Assembly: GCF_007677725.1 (NCBI RefSeq)
Contig: NZ_VEDF01000013.1
Coordinates: 52,931 to 116,930 of the forward strand
Direction of reading: 5' to 3'
Source: Pseudomonas sp. URMO17WK12:I11
GTDB taxonomy: Bacteria > Pseudomonadota > Gammaproteobacteria > Pseudomonadales > Pseudomonadaceae
DNA length: 64,000 nucleotides
Under the pieces are notes generated by a model, which worked only from the letters and a program-made list of their open reading frames with translations, was not told where the DNA came from and made no database searches. Positions 33,914-41,954 of the stretch are shown here, piece by piece; within the stretch, counting starts at the first letter, position 1, and each line of letters begins with the position of its first letter. The translations under genes were made by a program, and so were the position numbers.

Positions 33914-35101
33914 TCAGGGCTGCTCGGTCGGTGGTCGGTTGAGCCAGCGCTCAGCAAGCGCGGCCCAGTAGGCTGCTCCGGTAAGCAGGATGTCGTCGTT
34001 GAAGTCGTAAGCGGGGTTGTGCACCATCGGGCCTTGTACGCCGTTGCCGATGAACAGGTAGGCACCCGGGCAGCGTTGCAGCATCCAGGCGAAATCTTCG
34101 CTGCCCATCAGCTTGCGGGTATTGCCATCGACCCTGTCGGCGCCGAGCAACTCGATTCCGACCTCGCGAGCGAAGGCATTCTGCGCTGCATGGTTGACCA
34201 GCACGGGGTAAGCCGGGCGATGCTCGATGTGTACGCTACAGCCCAGGCTTTGCGCCTGGCCCTCGATGATCGCCCGCACCCGGGTCAGCATCTGCTCGCG
34301 TACCTGCGCATCCAGCGCGCGCAAACTCAGCCGCAACAGTGCGCGTTGCGGGATCACATTGGCCGCCTCTCCGGCTTGCAGGGCGCCAACGGTAACCACC
34401 GCCGCTTCCTGTGTATCGATATTGCGCGCCACCACGGTCTGCAACGCCATCACCACGCTGGCCGCTGCCACTAACGGGTCGACCGTCAAGTGCGGCATGG
34501 ACCCATGCCCACCCACGCCTTCGAGGGTGACGGTGAGCAAATCCTGCGAGGCCATCATCGCGCCGTCACGAAAGCCCAGATGCCCGGCCGGCAGGCCTGG
34601 CATATTGTGCATGCCGAACAGCGCCTCGCACGGGAAGCGCTCCAGCAGCCCATCGGCAAGCATCGCCTGCGCCCCGCCCTGACCCTCTTCGGCCGGCTGG
34701 AAGATCAACGTCAGGGTGCCATCGAACCGCCGCGTCGCCGCCAGATAGCGCGCCGCGCCCAGCAGCATGGTGGTATGCCCATCGTGACCACAGGCGTGCA
34801 TGCAGCCCGGATGGCGGCTTGCGTAGGCCGCACCGCTGGCCTCCTCGATCGGCAACGCGTCCATGTCCGCACGCAAGCCCAGGGTGCGCGAACTGCTGCC
34901 ATTGCGCAGCACCCCCACCACACCGGTCTTGCCGATGCCTGCGTGGACTTCATAGCCCCACTGCTGCAGCAGCGCAGCGACCAGCGCCGAGGTGCGGCTT
35001 TCTTCGAAACCCAATTCAGGGTGAGCGTGAATATCGTGACGGATGCTGTGCAGGTCGCTGGCGACATCGCCGAGCCAGGCCAGGATGTGTTGATGCTGCA
35101 T
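33914..35101 (-). CDS. M20-family amidohydrolase (hippurate hydrolase/aminoacylase-like)
   Basis: This 395-residue metal-dependent hydrolase has HDIHAHPELGFEE at the start, the metal ligands in HACGHDGHTTMLLG, and the catalytic Glu in FQPAEEGQGGAQAM, with MGSEDFAWML near the end. These are the marks of M20D peptidases that cleave N-acyl amino acids or indole conjugates. GAGGAG precedes ATG 35101. It is the first gene of the run hydrolase, transporter, amidase, regulator. Confidence 0.9.
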   Translation of the reverse strand: MQHQHILAWLGDVASDLHSIRHDIHAHPELGFEESRTSALVAALLQQWGYEVHAGIGKTGVVGVLRNGSSSRTLGLRADMDALPIEEASGAAYASRHPGCMHACGHDGHTTMLLGAARYLAATRRFDGTLTLIFQPAEEGQGGAQAMLADGLLERFPCEALFGMHNMPGLPAGHLGFRDGAMMASQDLLTVTLEGVGGHGSMPHLTVDPLVAAASVVMALQTVVARNIDTQEAAVVTVGALQAGEAANVIPQRALLRLSLRALDAQVREQMLTRVRAIIEGQAQSLGCSVHIEHRPAYPVLVNHAAQNAFAREVGIELLGADRVDGNTRKLMGSEDFAWMLQRCPGAYLFIGNGVQGPMVHNPAYDFNDDILLTGAAYWAALAERWLNRPPTEQP

Positions 35102-35334
35102 GGGCAAATCTCCTCGCGCGGGTGGTCCCGTTCTTGTTGTTCGCTGTGAGAGCACGACGGTCACGGCAGGTCGTGTTGGCCACAGATAAACGCGGGGCGC
35201 GTGAGGGTGCAAACGAATGTGGTTCCGCGTGGTGGAACCTCGACAGGCAGGGGTGAACGCCTGTAAGAATTCGGCGCTAGTCGACGGAGGTTCAGCACAT
35301 TGAATAAGTTTTAGGCGCTGTACGAAAAGAGATG
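35102..35334. other. Intergenic stretch without a recognised gene
   Basis: This covers the promoter side of the M20 hydrolase gene and the left edge of the decayed island. No coding sequence, tRNA or clear palindrome is visible. Base composition begins to fall towards the right. Confidence 0.5.
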
Positions 35335-35560
35335 GCGTTTACGTGGGCGGCCACGTTGGCTTGCTGGAATGCTGACTTCGTCCAGCAGTGGTTATGCGTA
35401 GCACCTGTCACTGGCTTGAACGCCAAGGAGAAGGAAGCGTAAAGGGGTCCCGTTGGCATCGCAGAGCATGTGGATTTTGGTTGTCAGGACACCCCGACTG
35501 CGACCTAGCGCTTGCTGCGATCCAGCAGCATCAGTGTGGTCCGGCTGTTGAAAGCACCGC
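35335..35560 (-). pseudogene. IS5-family transposase remnant
   Basis: Reading the minus strand gives DAAGSQQALGRSRGVLTTKI, then HMLCDANGTPLRFLLLGVQA, SDRCYA, a stop codon, then PLLDEVSIPASQRGRPRKRH. This is the middle of an IS5-group (IS427-like) transposase, around its second catalytic region. It has an in-frame stop, and neither end of the gene nor terminal inverted repeats can be found. It marks an old insertion at the left border of the toxin/immunity island. Confidence 0.8.
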
Positions 35561-35714
35561 TGTCAGAGTCCAGCGCTGAGTGCCCAGCACTGATCTGCTC
35601 CGGCGGGCGTATGAAACATTCGATTACAAGGGACTTTAAGATTACTCAAAAAATAGTATACGAAAACGTACACGAAGGGCAGAACGCCCAGCCATGGACA
35701 GAACAGAGCGAAAA

Positions 35715-36182
35715 TCAAAGTGCTCTGACGGCCTGCCGCACACTATCAACAATAAACGCTTCGAAGCTTCGGTAAATTATACTTTTGTCCTTCGTGCGCT
35801 TAAATGATAGTTCGGCCTCCACTATAACCGATTCACCAGTGCCCCCACAATCGAAGTATCGATAGAGTAGATTGGGCCATAGCCAGATGCTTTCACTACA
35901 ATCATAGAATCATCAGGGCCTCCATCACCCCGAGCGCTCTTTCTGGCAAAAGCCACACTCGGAACCGATACCGCATCCACCGCACTCTTGGTGATGCCAT
36001 AGTAAGTATCACCTTCAAAAAATAGAGCGCCGTATTTACTTAAGAGCAGCTTATACGACTCAGGAAATTCGCCATCTAGCGCTCTTTCAAAGTCGCCTAT
36101 CACATCGTCAGCAGCCCCCAGCGAATGCAGGGTCCTCACCACTTGCATTAATTTCGGATTCCAAAATATCTATATAAGCCAT
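35715..36182 (-). pseudogene. SUKH (SMI1/KNR4) immunity protein, broken by two frameshifts
   Basis: ATG 36182 has GGAG eight bases upstream and starts MAYIDILESEINASGEDPAF. The frame breaks in a run of five G (35115+1000: 36115-36119 on the plus strand as C5), continues in the next frame as AADDVIGDFERALDGEFPES then YKLLLSKYGALFFEGDTYYG, breaks again at a second G5 run (35842-35846) and returns to the first frame as ESVIVEAELSFKRTKDKSII up to TGA at 35715. Removing one G from the first run and adding one to the second restores a 155-residue protein of normal SUKH length. SUKH proteins are immunity proteins against nuclease-type polymorphic toxins. Confidence 0.75.
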
Positions 36183-36309
36183 TCAAATTTCTCCAAAAAT
36201 CATGAATGAAATTATCATCGATTCTCTCAAAATCCGGCCCGACCAGCTTTCTCTCTAAACAACCGAGCGTAAATTCGGATTAACAGACAATTTGTTTTAA
36301 TTCCTTACA

Positions 36310-36614
36310 CTAGAAAAGATCTTCGTCGATACCGCTTTCAATCACGAAATGCTCAATCCGAGCATAAACGGCGGGCATACCTCTGCGTTCGCTCTCCGGC
36401 TTAAGTAACCCTTCATCCATCAGAACAAATTTCGTTTTATCTATCTCTAGAATAGACCGCCTGCTTTCAAAAAAAAGACTATACGCTTTACCTGCTTTAC
36501 GATCGCTGCGCAACTCAAGGCGCACAGGCAAACCAAAATCCTTGCAATTAGACTGCCCACACTCATCCATGAAATCAGTAGACGCTATACACTGTTCAAA
36601 AACTACATCTTCAT
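36310..36614 (-). pseudogene. Immunity-like small protein, frameshifted at its start
   Basis: A frame ending at 36310 encodes about 100 residues (DVVFEQCIASTDFMDECGQS, RLELRSDRKAGKAYSLFFES, FVLMDEGLLKPESERRGMP, ending HFVIESGIDEDLF). A good ribosome site, GGAGG, and ATG 36614 lie just upstream but in a different frame; one missing base in the AA after ATG would join them as MKDVVFEQ. Without that, translation would need a TTG at 36657 that has no ribosome site. I do not recognise the family; size, low GC and place suggest an immunity protein. Confidence 0.45.
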
Positions 36615-36628
36615 AGAATTCCTCCAGA

Positions 36629-36745
36629 TCAATTTTTTGCGTGACAGAAGCTTCCAAAAATGTCTTTGCTTGGATTTTTCAACACCTGGTTGAAGCCTGG
36701 CAAGGCAGGCGCCCACTCTATATCAGACAAAAGTGGAGCCACAGA
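36629..36745 (-). pseudogene. Possible C-terminal tail of a lost toxin
   Basis: After the TAG of the upstream immunity-like gene, the frame stays open for 38 codons, including EWAPALPGFNQVLKNPSKDI and FGSFCHAKN, and ends with TGA 13 bases before the GGAGG-ATG start of the next small gene. That spacing is typical of toxin followed by immunity gene. It has no start of its own. The stretch is short, so chance is possible. Confidence 0.3.
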
Positions 36746-37387
36746 CTACAACTCATCAAAATCCGACCAAGGATCGTACCTGTAAGCTTCATCTATCGCC
36801 ACGAACGAAATTCCCTTTTACTTGTCCGCAGCCGCTTTAAATCTCTCGCTACAAAAAATTTGAAGTGTTTCCTGACAACGAAAAATATCACTTTTGATTC
36901 CAGGTAATAAAACAAATAAATCTATCTTATCGATGGTAATTTGATCGGCGAATAACGGGCTAGCTATGACATCTCCGTTTTCCAAGTCCTTCGCAGCCAC
37001 GTAGGTCGAAGACTTCTTGTCTAGAGCAGCCAGGCTTTCACCCGGCAAGAGAATAAAATACTCATCTTTCCTAATCTTATTCCCCTGTGAAATTTCAAGC
37101 GGTATGGCCCTGTATTTTGCACCTAACGAGTCACAAACATTTAGAAAATTCTGCGACACATAGGTCACGCCCACTTCAAAGAAATCGAAATCTAATCTAT
37201 CAATGCAAGTGTTCGGATCCGAAAGCGCAAGGCTGTATTCATTTTTTATCTCTAATCTTTCAGGATGATTTTCATAGGGAGACCACTCGAATCTATCGTG
37301 ATTGAAAAAACCAGTTAGATTATCTGGACACCCTTCCGCTGTAGGTTCATATTGTAGCGCATGAAATTTTCCTCTATCAAAGCTCAT
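36746..37387 (-). pseudogene. Immunity-like protein with premature stop codon
   Basis: ATG 37387 has GGAGG about seven bases upstream and starts MSFDRGKFHALQYEPTAEG. The frame runs 189 codons to a TAA at 36818-36820, then continues in the same frame as KGISFVAIDEAYRYDPWSDF and DEL before a TAG at 36746, which looks like the natural end. The single nonsense change would remove 24 residues. The wording FEVGVTYVSQNFLNVCDSLG and YFILLPGESLAAL recalls Imm11/Imm43-type immunity proteins, but I am not sure of the family. Codon use is AT-rich compared with the flanking genes. Confidence 0.55.
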
Positions 37388-37603
37388 AATAATCCTCCAG
37401 AAATCAGACCGTGCCATCTGCAGCACCGACGACGGCCACCTCTATCCTAATGCGCAGCTATGCGCGATAGGCAAGAGGTATTAGTATCAAGCTAACGCCT
37501 CAGACGTCATTAAATCCCAATGCCAGCCCAGGCTCAACACCTTCAATATCTACCATCAATAACGGCTGAGCCGCCCCCTCACATTTCTGACGGCATGCCG
37601 TGA

Positions 37604-38383
37604 TCACTGAGAAATTCGGGCCAACGCCCCGCCTACGACATGGAATCCTATCACATGAACTTGTACAGCCACCTGCTCACCTTCACCTTCTAGTGCTACC
37701 TTGGGAAGATCCAGACTCAAGCACTCTGGCCAATTCAGCAGAAATTCACCAGGGACAACGCTAGGTCTTTTAATATCTGATCTGAACTTATAGCTACCTT
37801 GGAACTGAGGGTTATTCAAACTGGGCACTACAGCGATATCTTTAGGACTGTCTAGACCATAAACGTAGTATTGCCAGGGGATCATACCCCAAACAAGTAC
37901 TAACAATCCTTCCCCAAAGAGCTCATTTGCGATTTCTGTCTCACACAACGCATCTTTCAGATTCAACCTATTATGACCAAGCCTTAAACGCATGTAATCA
38001 TCCATCTTGTCAAGATCAGCGATAAAAAATCCTAACTGCCCGTATCCTTCATAGATCGGATGCCCAACTTCGTTGTATGATGGAGTTGATAAGATTTCGC
38101 TTTCCAAACGTATATTAAAATTAAAGATCTCTGAATACTGCAGCAATGGCTTAACATGTTCTGGAATATGGCCTGATGCCTTAAGCGGAACATCCAGATG
38201 CACATCAACAACCAGCACATACCTACCCATTGGGATGTCTGTGGCTTCTAGGAAAATCCTTTCTGAGCCGAGGTCAAGTACTACGCCACCGGAAACTGAA
38301 ACTTCTAAAGAGATTCTGCTCGTTGAAATCTGCCTACTAGCGACAGCGGCGCCATACGTCGTGCCATCGTTTCTTCTATCCAA
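37604..38383 (-). CDS. Hypothetical protein of the low-GC island
   Basis: An open frame of 259 codons from a TTG at 38383, with a stop just before it, so the true start is doubtful and the 5' end may be lost. The protein looks soluble and beta-rich: ISLEVSVSGGVVLDLGSERI, GRYVLVVDVHLDVPL, LLVLVWGMIPWQYYVYGLD, VAVQVHVIGFHVVGGALARI. There is no signal or membrane segment. I recognise no family. It lies between a possible vgrG fragment and immunity-like genes on the same strand, so it may be an adaptor, toxin part or immunity protein. Confidence 0.5.
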   Translation of the reverse strand: MDRRNDGTTYGAAVASRQISTSRISLEVSVSGGVVLDLGSERIFLEATDIPMGRYVLVVDVHLDVPLKASGHIPEHVKPLLQYSEIFNFNIRLESEILSTPSYNEVGHPIYEGYGQLGFFIADLDKMDDYMRLRLGHNRLNLKDALCETEIANELFGEGLLVLVWGMIPWQYYVYGLDSPKDIAVVPSLNNPQFQGSYKFRSDIKRPSVVPGEFLLNWPECLSLDLPKVALEGEGEQVAVQVHVIGFHVVGGALARISQ

Positions 38384-38410
38384 CTAATTAGTGTTTTTCT
38401 CTTCACCCTC

Positions 38411-38650
38411 TCAAACCCCTCCAAACTCAATACTTGAAAGCTGTATATCTGCATCAGCGACATGGAGAACTACTGCCTCTCTGCCGCTGAAACTCAGCAG
38501 TTGCAGCTCTTGTTCCGGGGGCAATGGGGAGGCGAAGATGAACAGACGTTGATGCTGGGTGAGCATCGACTCGATGGCGTCCGTAATCATAACAATGCAT
38601 CCTGCATCAAGCTGGAAATCTCCTAATGAAAACGCGTTTGGTCTGGGCTG
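38411..38650 (-). pseudogene. Short coding remnant, perhaps the 5' end of a vgrG
   Basis: The minus strand is open for 79 codons after a stop at 38651 and ends at TGA 38411. From ATG 38590 it reads MITDAIESMLTQHQRLFIFA, SPLPPEQELQLLSFSGREAV, then a tail that matches nothing familiar. FSGREA after a run of short strands is the wording of VgrG N-termini, so this may be a vgrG start cut off by a deletion. The match is short. Confidence 0.35.
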
Positions 38651-38854
38651 TCAGATGGCTTTGAGCCACTTATCTAACCCTAGTAAGCGAAATGCTCCTG
38701 CGCCAGGTGCATGGCCGCATGCGCTGCGGCGTCGGCTCATTCCAATTAATTACAACGGAATATGTCCCCTGGTTTGATTCGATCAAGCTGTGAGGTGTAG
38801 GCTCCCTGCGCCTAGGCATCAGGCAGTACGGCGCGAATATCAGGGAGAATCGCC

Positions 38855-39210
38855 ATGAGCGTGAGTGAAAGCCAACTCAGCCAAGTGGACCGGCAGATGG
38901 ACCAAAATCACCGTGAAATGGTGATCATGTCGATCGAAGACTTTCAGGCACAAACCCAGTTTGCCCAGCGTACACACCGCGCTACGCAGTCGCCGCATCT
39001 CTGTACGCGCACCCAAGGCGACTGGAAAAATATGCGCAGGAAAAAGTCAGCAATCTCGCCAGCGAGGTTGCTGACAATCTTTATAACGGGGCCAAGCGCT
39101 GGGCGCTGAAAAAGCTCAATCCTGGAGATCTCAATCTGCCTGGATGGCCCACTGTGCCCGAGCTCCCCTCCTTGCCCTCTCTCCCGACGTTCAACCTTCC
39201 AAAGTTTTGA
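38855..39210 (+). pseudogene. Small T6SS-linked-looking gene broken by a 2-base insertion
   Basis: ATG 38855 has AGGGAG seven bases upstream and starts MSVSESQLSQVDRQMDQNHR, reaching FAQRT. The frame then goes wrong in TACACACC (38971-38978). Removing one AC joins it to the other frame, TPRYAVAASLYAHPRRLEKY, AQEKVSNLASEVADNLYNGA, and a proline-rich end LPGWPTVPELPSLPSLPTF up to TGA 39208-39210, giving 117 residues. The stop is 2 bases before the start of an intact membrane protein gene, so the two form an operon. I do not recognise the family; a toxin or secretion partner is possible. Confidence 0.55.
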
Positions 39211-39212
39211 TC

Positions 39213-39767
39213 ATGACTACTGAACCTGCTGAGTTCCACGAACGCTCCCCGCACCTGTTTCGCCTCATGGCGTTCGCGACTGGCCTGGCGACCTTGATCC
39301 TAGGTATCCTGTCAGCTTATTGGCTGGCGAGGGATATCCTGCCGTTATTCGGAAGGTTACTAAAGGATGCCCCAATCGTGGTGACACCCTATCTGGCCTT
39401 CATGCTCATCGCCATGTCCACAGTCACTCCAATCGTCGTTGTAACCTCACTGCATGCCTGCTGGCGTGCGCAGAAATTCGACCCGTCGCCCCAGTCCCGG
39501 ATGTTCCGCTTCCAACGTAACTCCTACAAACTGACAGTCTGGTCGATGATCTTCATCTCACCGGCGCTGGCGGTACTTGTGACCCTTGGCCTCTGGGCGA
39601 AAGGCTATACGCCCTGCCAGAAACTCTTGATTTCAGGGTCAGCCTGGCGAGTGTATTGGGTCAATGATGCGCGATATTGCTTCAAACCTGATTTCTACAA
39701 CAGCGATGAGCAGCCCTGTAAACACGTTGGCAACCGGACGTTGTGCACGGAAGGTGGACGCCAGTAA
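39213..39767 (+). CDS. Three-helix inner-membrane protein, possible immunity protein
   Basis: This 184-residue protein has hydrophobic segments at about residues 18-38, 55-80 and 105-128 and a C-terminal cysteine-containing domain (GYTPCQKLLISGSAWRVYWV, CKHVGNRTLCTEGG). The layout loosely recalls DUF1240-type membrane proteins. It is coupled to the broken small gene before it and followed by a decayed copy of itself. In T6SS loci, multi-helix membrane proteins directly after an effector gene often protect against pore-forming or membrane-active toxins; that role is inference. Confidence 0.6.
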   Translation: MTTEPAEFHERSPHLFRLMAFATGLATLILGILSAYWLARDILPLFGRLLKDAPIVVTPYLAFMLIAMSTVTPIVVVTSLHACWRAQKFDPSPQSRMFRFQRNSYKLTVWSMIFISPALAVLVTLGLWAKGYTPCQKLLISGSAWRVYWVNDARYCFKPDFYNSDEQPCKHVGNRTLCTEGGRQ

Positions 39768-39791
39768 CCGTTGCAAGTGAACCTGAGCGTC

Positions 39792-40165
39792 ATGGATGAA
39801 TAACCGATCTACACAAAGATCTCCCGCATTATCCCCTGGAAGACCAGATTACTGGCTGGCGACATGATCATCGCCCTGCTAGCGGTCGCAGCCTTCTCGG
39901 CTCATGCCTAGATCAATTACTTGTACCCGTTGTACGGCAGGCTGCTGCGTGGAGCGCCTGTGGTGGAAACGCCCTACCTGGCGTTCGGCCTGCTCATGGC
40001 TCCCCCGGCGGTGGCCATACTGCTGGTTGGCTGTGTGACAAGTGTCTTGACCGGAAAAAATTCGACCCACCCACCGGCTCCCCTCTGCATCGCTTCCAGA
40101 CCCTGGTGTTCGGGGCTTCGCTGAAGACGCTGCTTTACGTCGCCCCTGCCGTGGCGATCCGCTGA
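39792..40165 (+). pseudogene. Decayed second copy of the membrane protein
   Basis: From ATG 39792 the frame has two in-frame stops (after codon 3 and just before INYLYPLYGRLL), then reads YPLYGRLLRGAPVVETPYLA, matching LPLFGRLLKDAPIVVTPYLA of the gene upstream. A one-base loss in an A6 run (40056-40061) shifts the frame; after it come KKFDPPTGSPLHRFQ and TLLYVAPAVAIR, matching QKFDPSPQSRMFRFQ and MIFISPALAVL. The C-terminal 60 residues are missing. It is a tandem duplicate in decay. Confidence 0.75.
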
Positions 40166-40577
40166 GCCACCCTCGAACGCGTCATATTCCGTCGCATGGC
40201 CATCATTCAGACGTGGCCCGAATAGTGCCGCAGCCCTGCGGCGCAAAGCAAAAAATGAGACGAAGTTCACCTTTTGAAAAAAACTTTTCATGCGTTTTTG
40301 CGCGGCTCGTACAGCCCGCGTAAGCCTTGCCTTCCGGGGCTCAGGCCCCATTTCCTCAGCCCTTAAGCGCTCGCCAATATCACGGCGCCATCATTGCGCC
40401 GCATCACAAAACAGGGAAAAAATCGCGCCCCTCGTCGGAACTTCCTCCGCACTTTAGTGACTTAATCGGCATTGCTGGCAACTCGATATTCATTTGCCAG
40501 TACGCTAGTTGCCTCAGCGGAGAGGCGAGTTTTTTCAGGTCCACGCCATTGGCGTTTCAGGACGATCAAGCAGGCTC
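40166..40577. other. Intergenic leader of the T6SS cluster
   Basis: This 412-base gap holds the likely promoter of the T6SS genes. Visible small inverted repeats are GCCGCAG-CC-CTGCGGC (40227-40242), GGGGC-TCAG-GCCCC (40336-40349) and CGGCGC/GCGCCG (40383-40401). None has a T run on the plus strand. No canonical sigma-54 box was found, and a sigma-70 site cannot be called with confidence. Confidence 0.4.
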
Positions 40578-41342
40578 ATGGACGATGTACCAATGACACA
40601 GACATTCGATGTCGAAGCACTGATCAAGCTGCGTAGCCAGACGCGGGCGATCTCCGATGCGCTCAAGGCGCAGGCGGCCGATTACCTCGCCACCGTGGCA
40701 CCGCTGATCCGTCCGCAGAGCCTGTTTGGCGAATACCTGCAGGGCGCCCAGCGCAGCAGCGGGCGTGAAACCCAGAGCCATTTCCAGTCACTGATCGAGC
40801 TCTACGAGCGCATTGGCTCAGCCGCGCCGTTCCAGCTGGTCAGCGAGCTGGAAGTTCCCCTGAACCTGATCAGTACCACCCCTGAATTGTTTCCGTTGGA
40901 ATACGACAAGGTCCTCGAGCAGAGTGGCCAGGTCATCCGCATCACCAGCCCGACGCGCTGGGTGGTCGGGTTCCATGCGTTCGAGCTGGCGCAGTTTCGC
41001 ACCGTCATCAAAGACCCCAACCGCAGCAGCGCCGAGCTGTACCGCTTCGTGGTGCACTACCTGGTGCTGTTCTACTGCCTGAGCAAGTCGCCCGGCCTGG
41101 GCCGACTGTTCGAGGGGCTGCGCTTCGGGCTGAGTTTCGAGCGCCTGAAAGGTTTCGGCGACTTGCCATTCTGCGTCATCAGCTCGCCGGTGCGCTCGGA
41201 ACTTCCCGATGATTCGGTCATCCGTAGCAGCACGCAGATTGCCGGCAACACCAGCTTCGAAGAGCTGGTCGGTCGCGACAACATTCTGGAAATGAACGAC
41301 GAAATCCGTCAGCGCCTGCTGCTGACGATCGAAGGACTGTAA
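40578..41342 (+). CDS. Conserved T6SS-associated protein of unknown function
   Basis: This soluble protein of about 254 residues is the first gene of the T6SS cluster. The helical N-terminal half has LIKLRSQTRAISDALKAQAA and LFGEYLQGAQRSSGRE; the second half includes RWVVGFHAFELAQFRTVIKD and FVVHYLVLFYCLSKSPGLGR. No signal peptide or membrane helix. ATG 40578 (AGG just upstream) and ATG 40593 are both possible. It is read in the same direction as tssB, 64 bases ahead. I cannot assign a known Tss or Tag family from sequence alone, but position and codon use mark it as part of the system. Confidence 0.65.
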   Translation: MDDVPMTQTFDVEALIKLRSQTRAISDALKAQAADYLATVAPLIRPQSLFGEYLQGAQRSSGRETQSHFQSLIELYERIGSAAPFQLVSELEVPLNLISTTPELFPLEYDKVLEQSGQVIRITSPTRWVVGFHAFELAQFRTVIKDPNRSSAELYRFVVHYLVLFYCLSKSPGLGRLFEGLRFGLSFERLKGFGDLPFCVISSPVRSELPDDSVIRSSTQIAGNTSFEELVGRDNILEMNDEIRQRLLLTIEGL

Positions 41343-41406
41343 CGCGCCAGCGCCCGGCACGGGCGGCGCAATGATTCGCAGCGAATTGCTCGCACTGGAG
41401 AACACG

Positions 41407-41940
41407 ATGGCGAAGAAGGAAAGCACCCAGCACAAACTCGACCGCGTTCGCGCGCCTCGGGTCCATATCACCTACGACGTGGACATCGGCGATGCGCTCG
41501 AAAAAAAGGAGCTGCCCTTTGTCGTTGGTGTGTTGGGCGACTTCTCTGGCAACCCGCTGGAACCACTGCCCAAGCTCAAGGACCGCAAGTTCGTCTTCAT
41601 CGACCGCGACAACTTCAACGGCGTGCTCAAGGGTATCAAGCCGCGCTTGACCTACCGCGTCGACAACACCTTGGCCAAGAACGGCACGCAGTTGGGTGTG
41701 GAACTGAACTTCAATAGCCTCGAAGACTTCGAGCCACAGAACGTGGTCAAGCAGGTCGAGCCGCTGCGCAAGCTGCTGGAAGTACGTAACAAGTTGGCCG
41801 ACCTGCGCAACAAGATGGGCGGCAACGACAAGCTCGAAGAGCTGCTGATGGACGTGCTGCAGAACACCGAGAAGCTGAAAACCCTAGGCAAGGAATTCGG
41901 TCGCGAAGCCGCCGTACCTGCCGACGACGGCAAAGCGTGA
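41407..41940 (+). CDS. tssB: T6SS sheath small subunit TssB
   Basis: This 177-residue protein has the TssB/VipA features: N-terminal RVHITYDVDIGDALEKKELP, FVVGVLGDFSGNP, then KDRKFVFIDRDNFNGVL and the C-terminal helix with LEVRNKLADLRNKMGGNDKL. With TssC it builds the contractile sheath that drives the Hcp tube. ATG 41407 has GGAG six bases upstream. tssC follows after 14 bases. Confidence 0.95.
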   Translation: MAKKESTQHKLDRVRAPRVHITYDVDIGDALEKKELPFVVGVLGDFSGNPLEPLPKLKDRKFVFIDRDNFNGVLKGIKPRLTYRVDNTLAKNGTQLGVELNFNSLEDFEPQNVVKQVEPLRKLLEVRNKLADLRNKMGGNDKLEELLMDVLQNTEKLKTLGKEFGREAAVPADDGKA

Positions 41941-41954
41941 GCAGGAGCCAGACG

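Noticed and set aside
36151..36279. A 43-codon minus-strand stretch (VGPDFERIDDNFIHDFWRN) just before the SUKH gene, perhaps another toxin tail
   Set aside because: It is short, has no start and runs past the SUKH start; chance cannot be excluded, so it is not listed as a feature.
40476..40497. TGGC followed by TTGC as a possible sigma-54 promoter of the T6SS
   Set aside because: The distance between the GG and GC is much longer than sigma-54 promoters allow.
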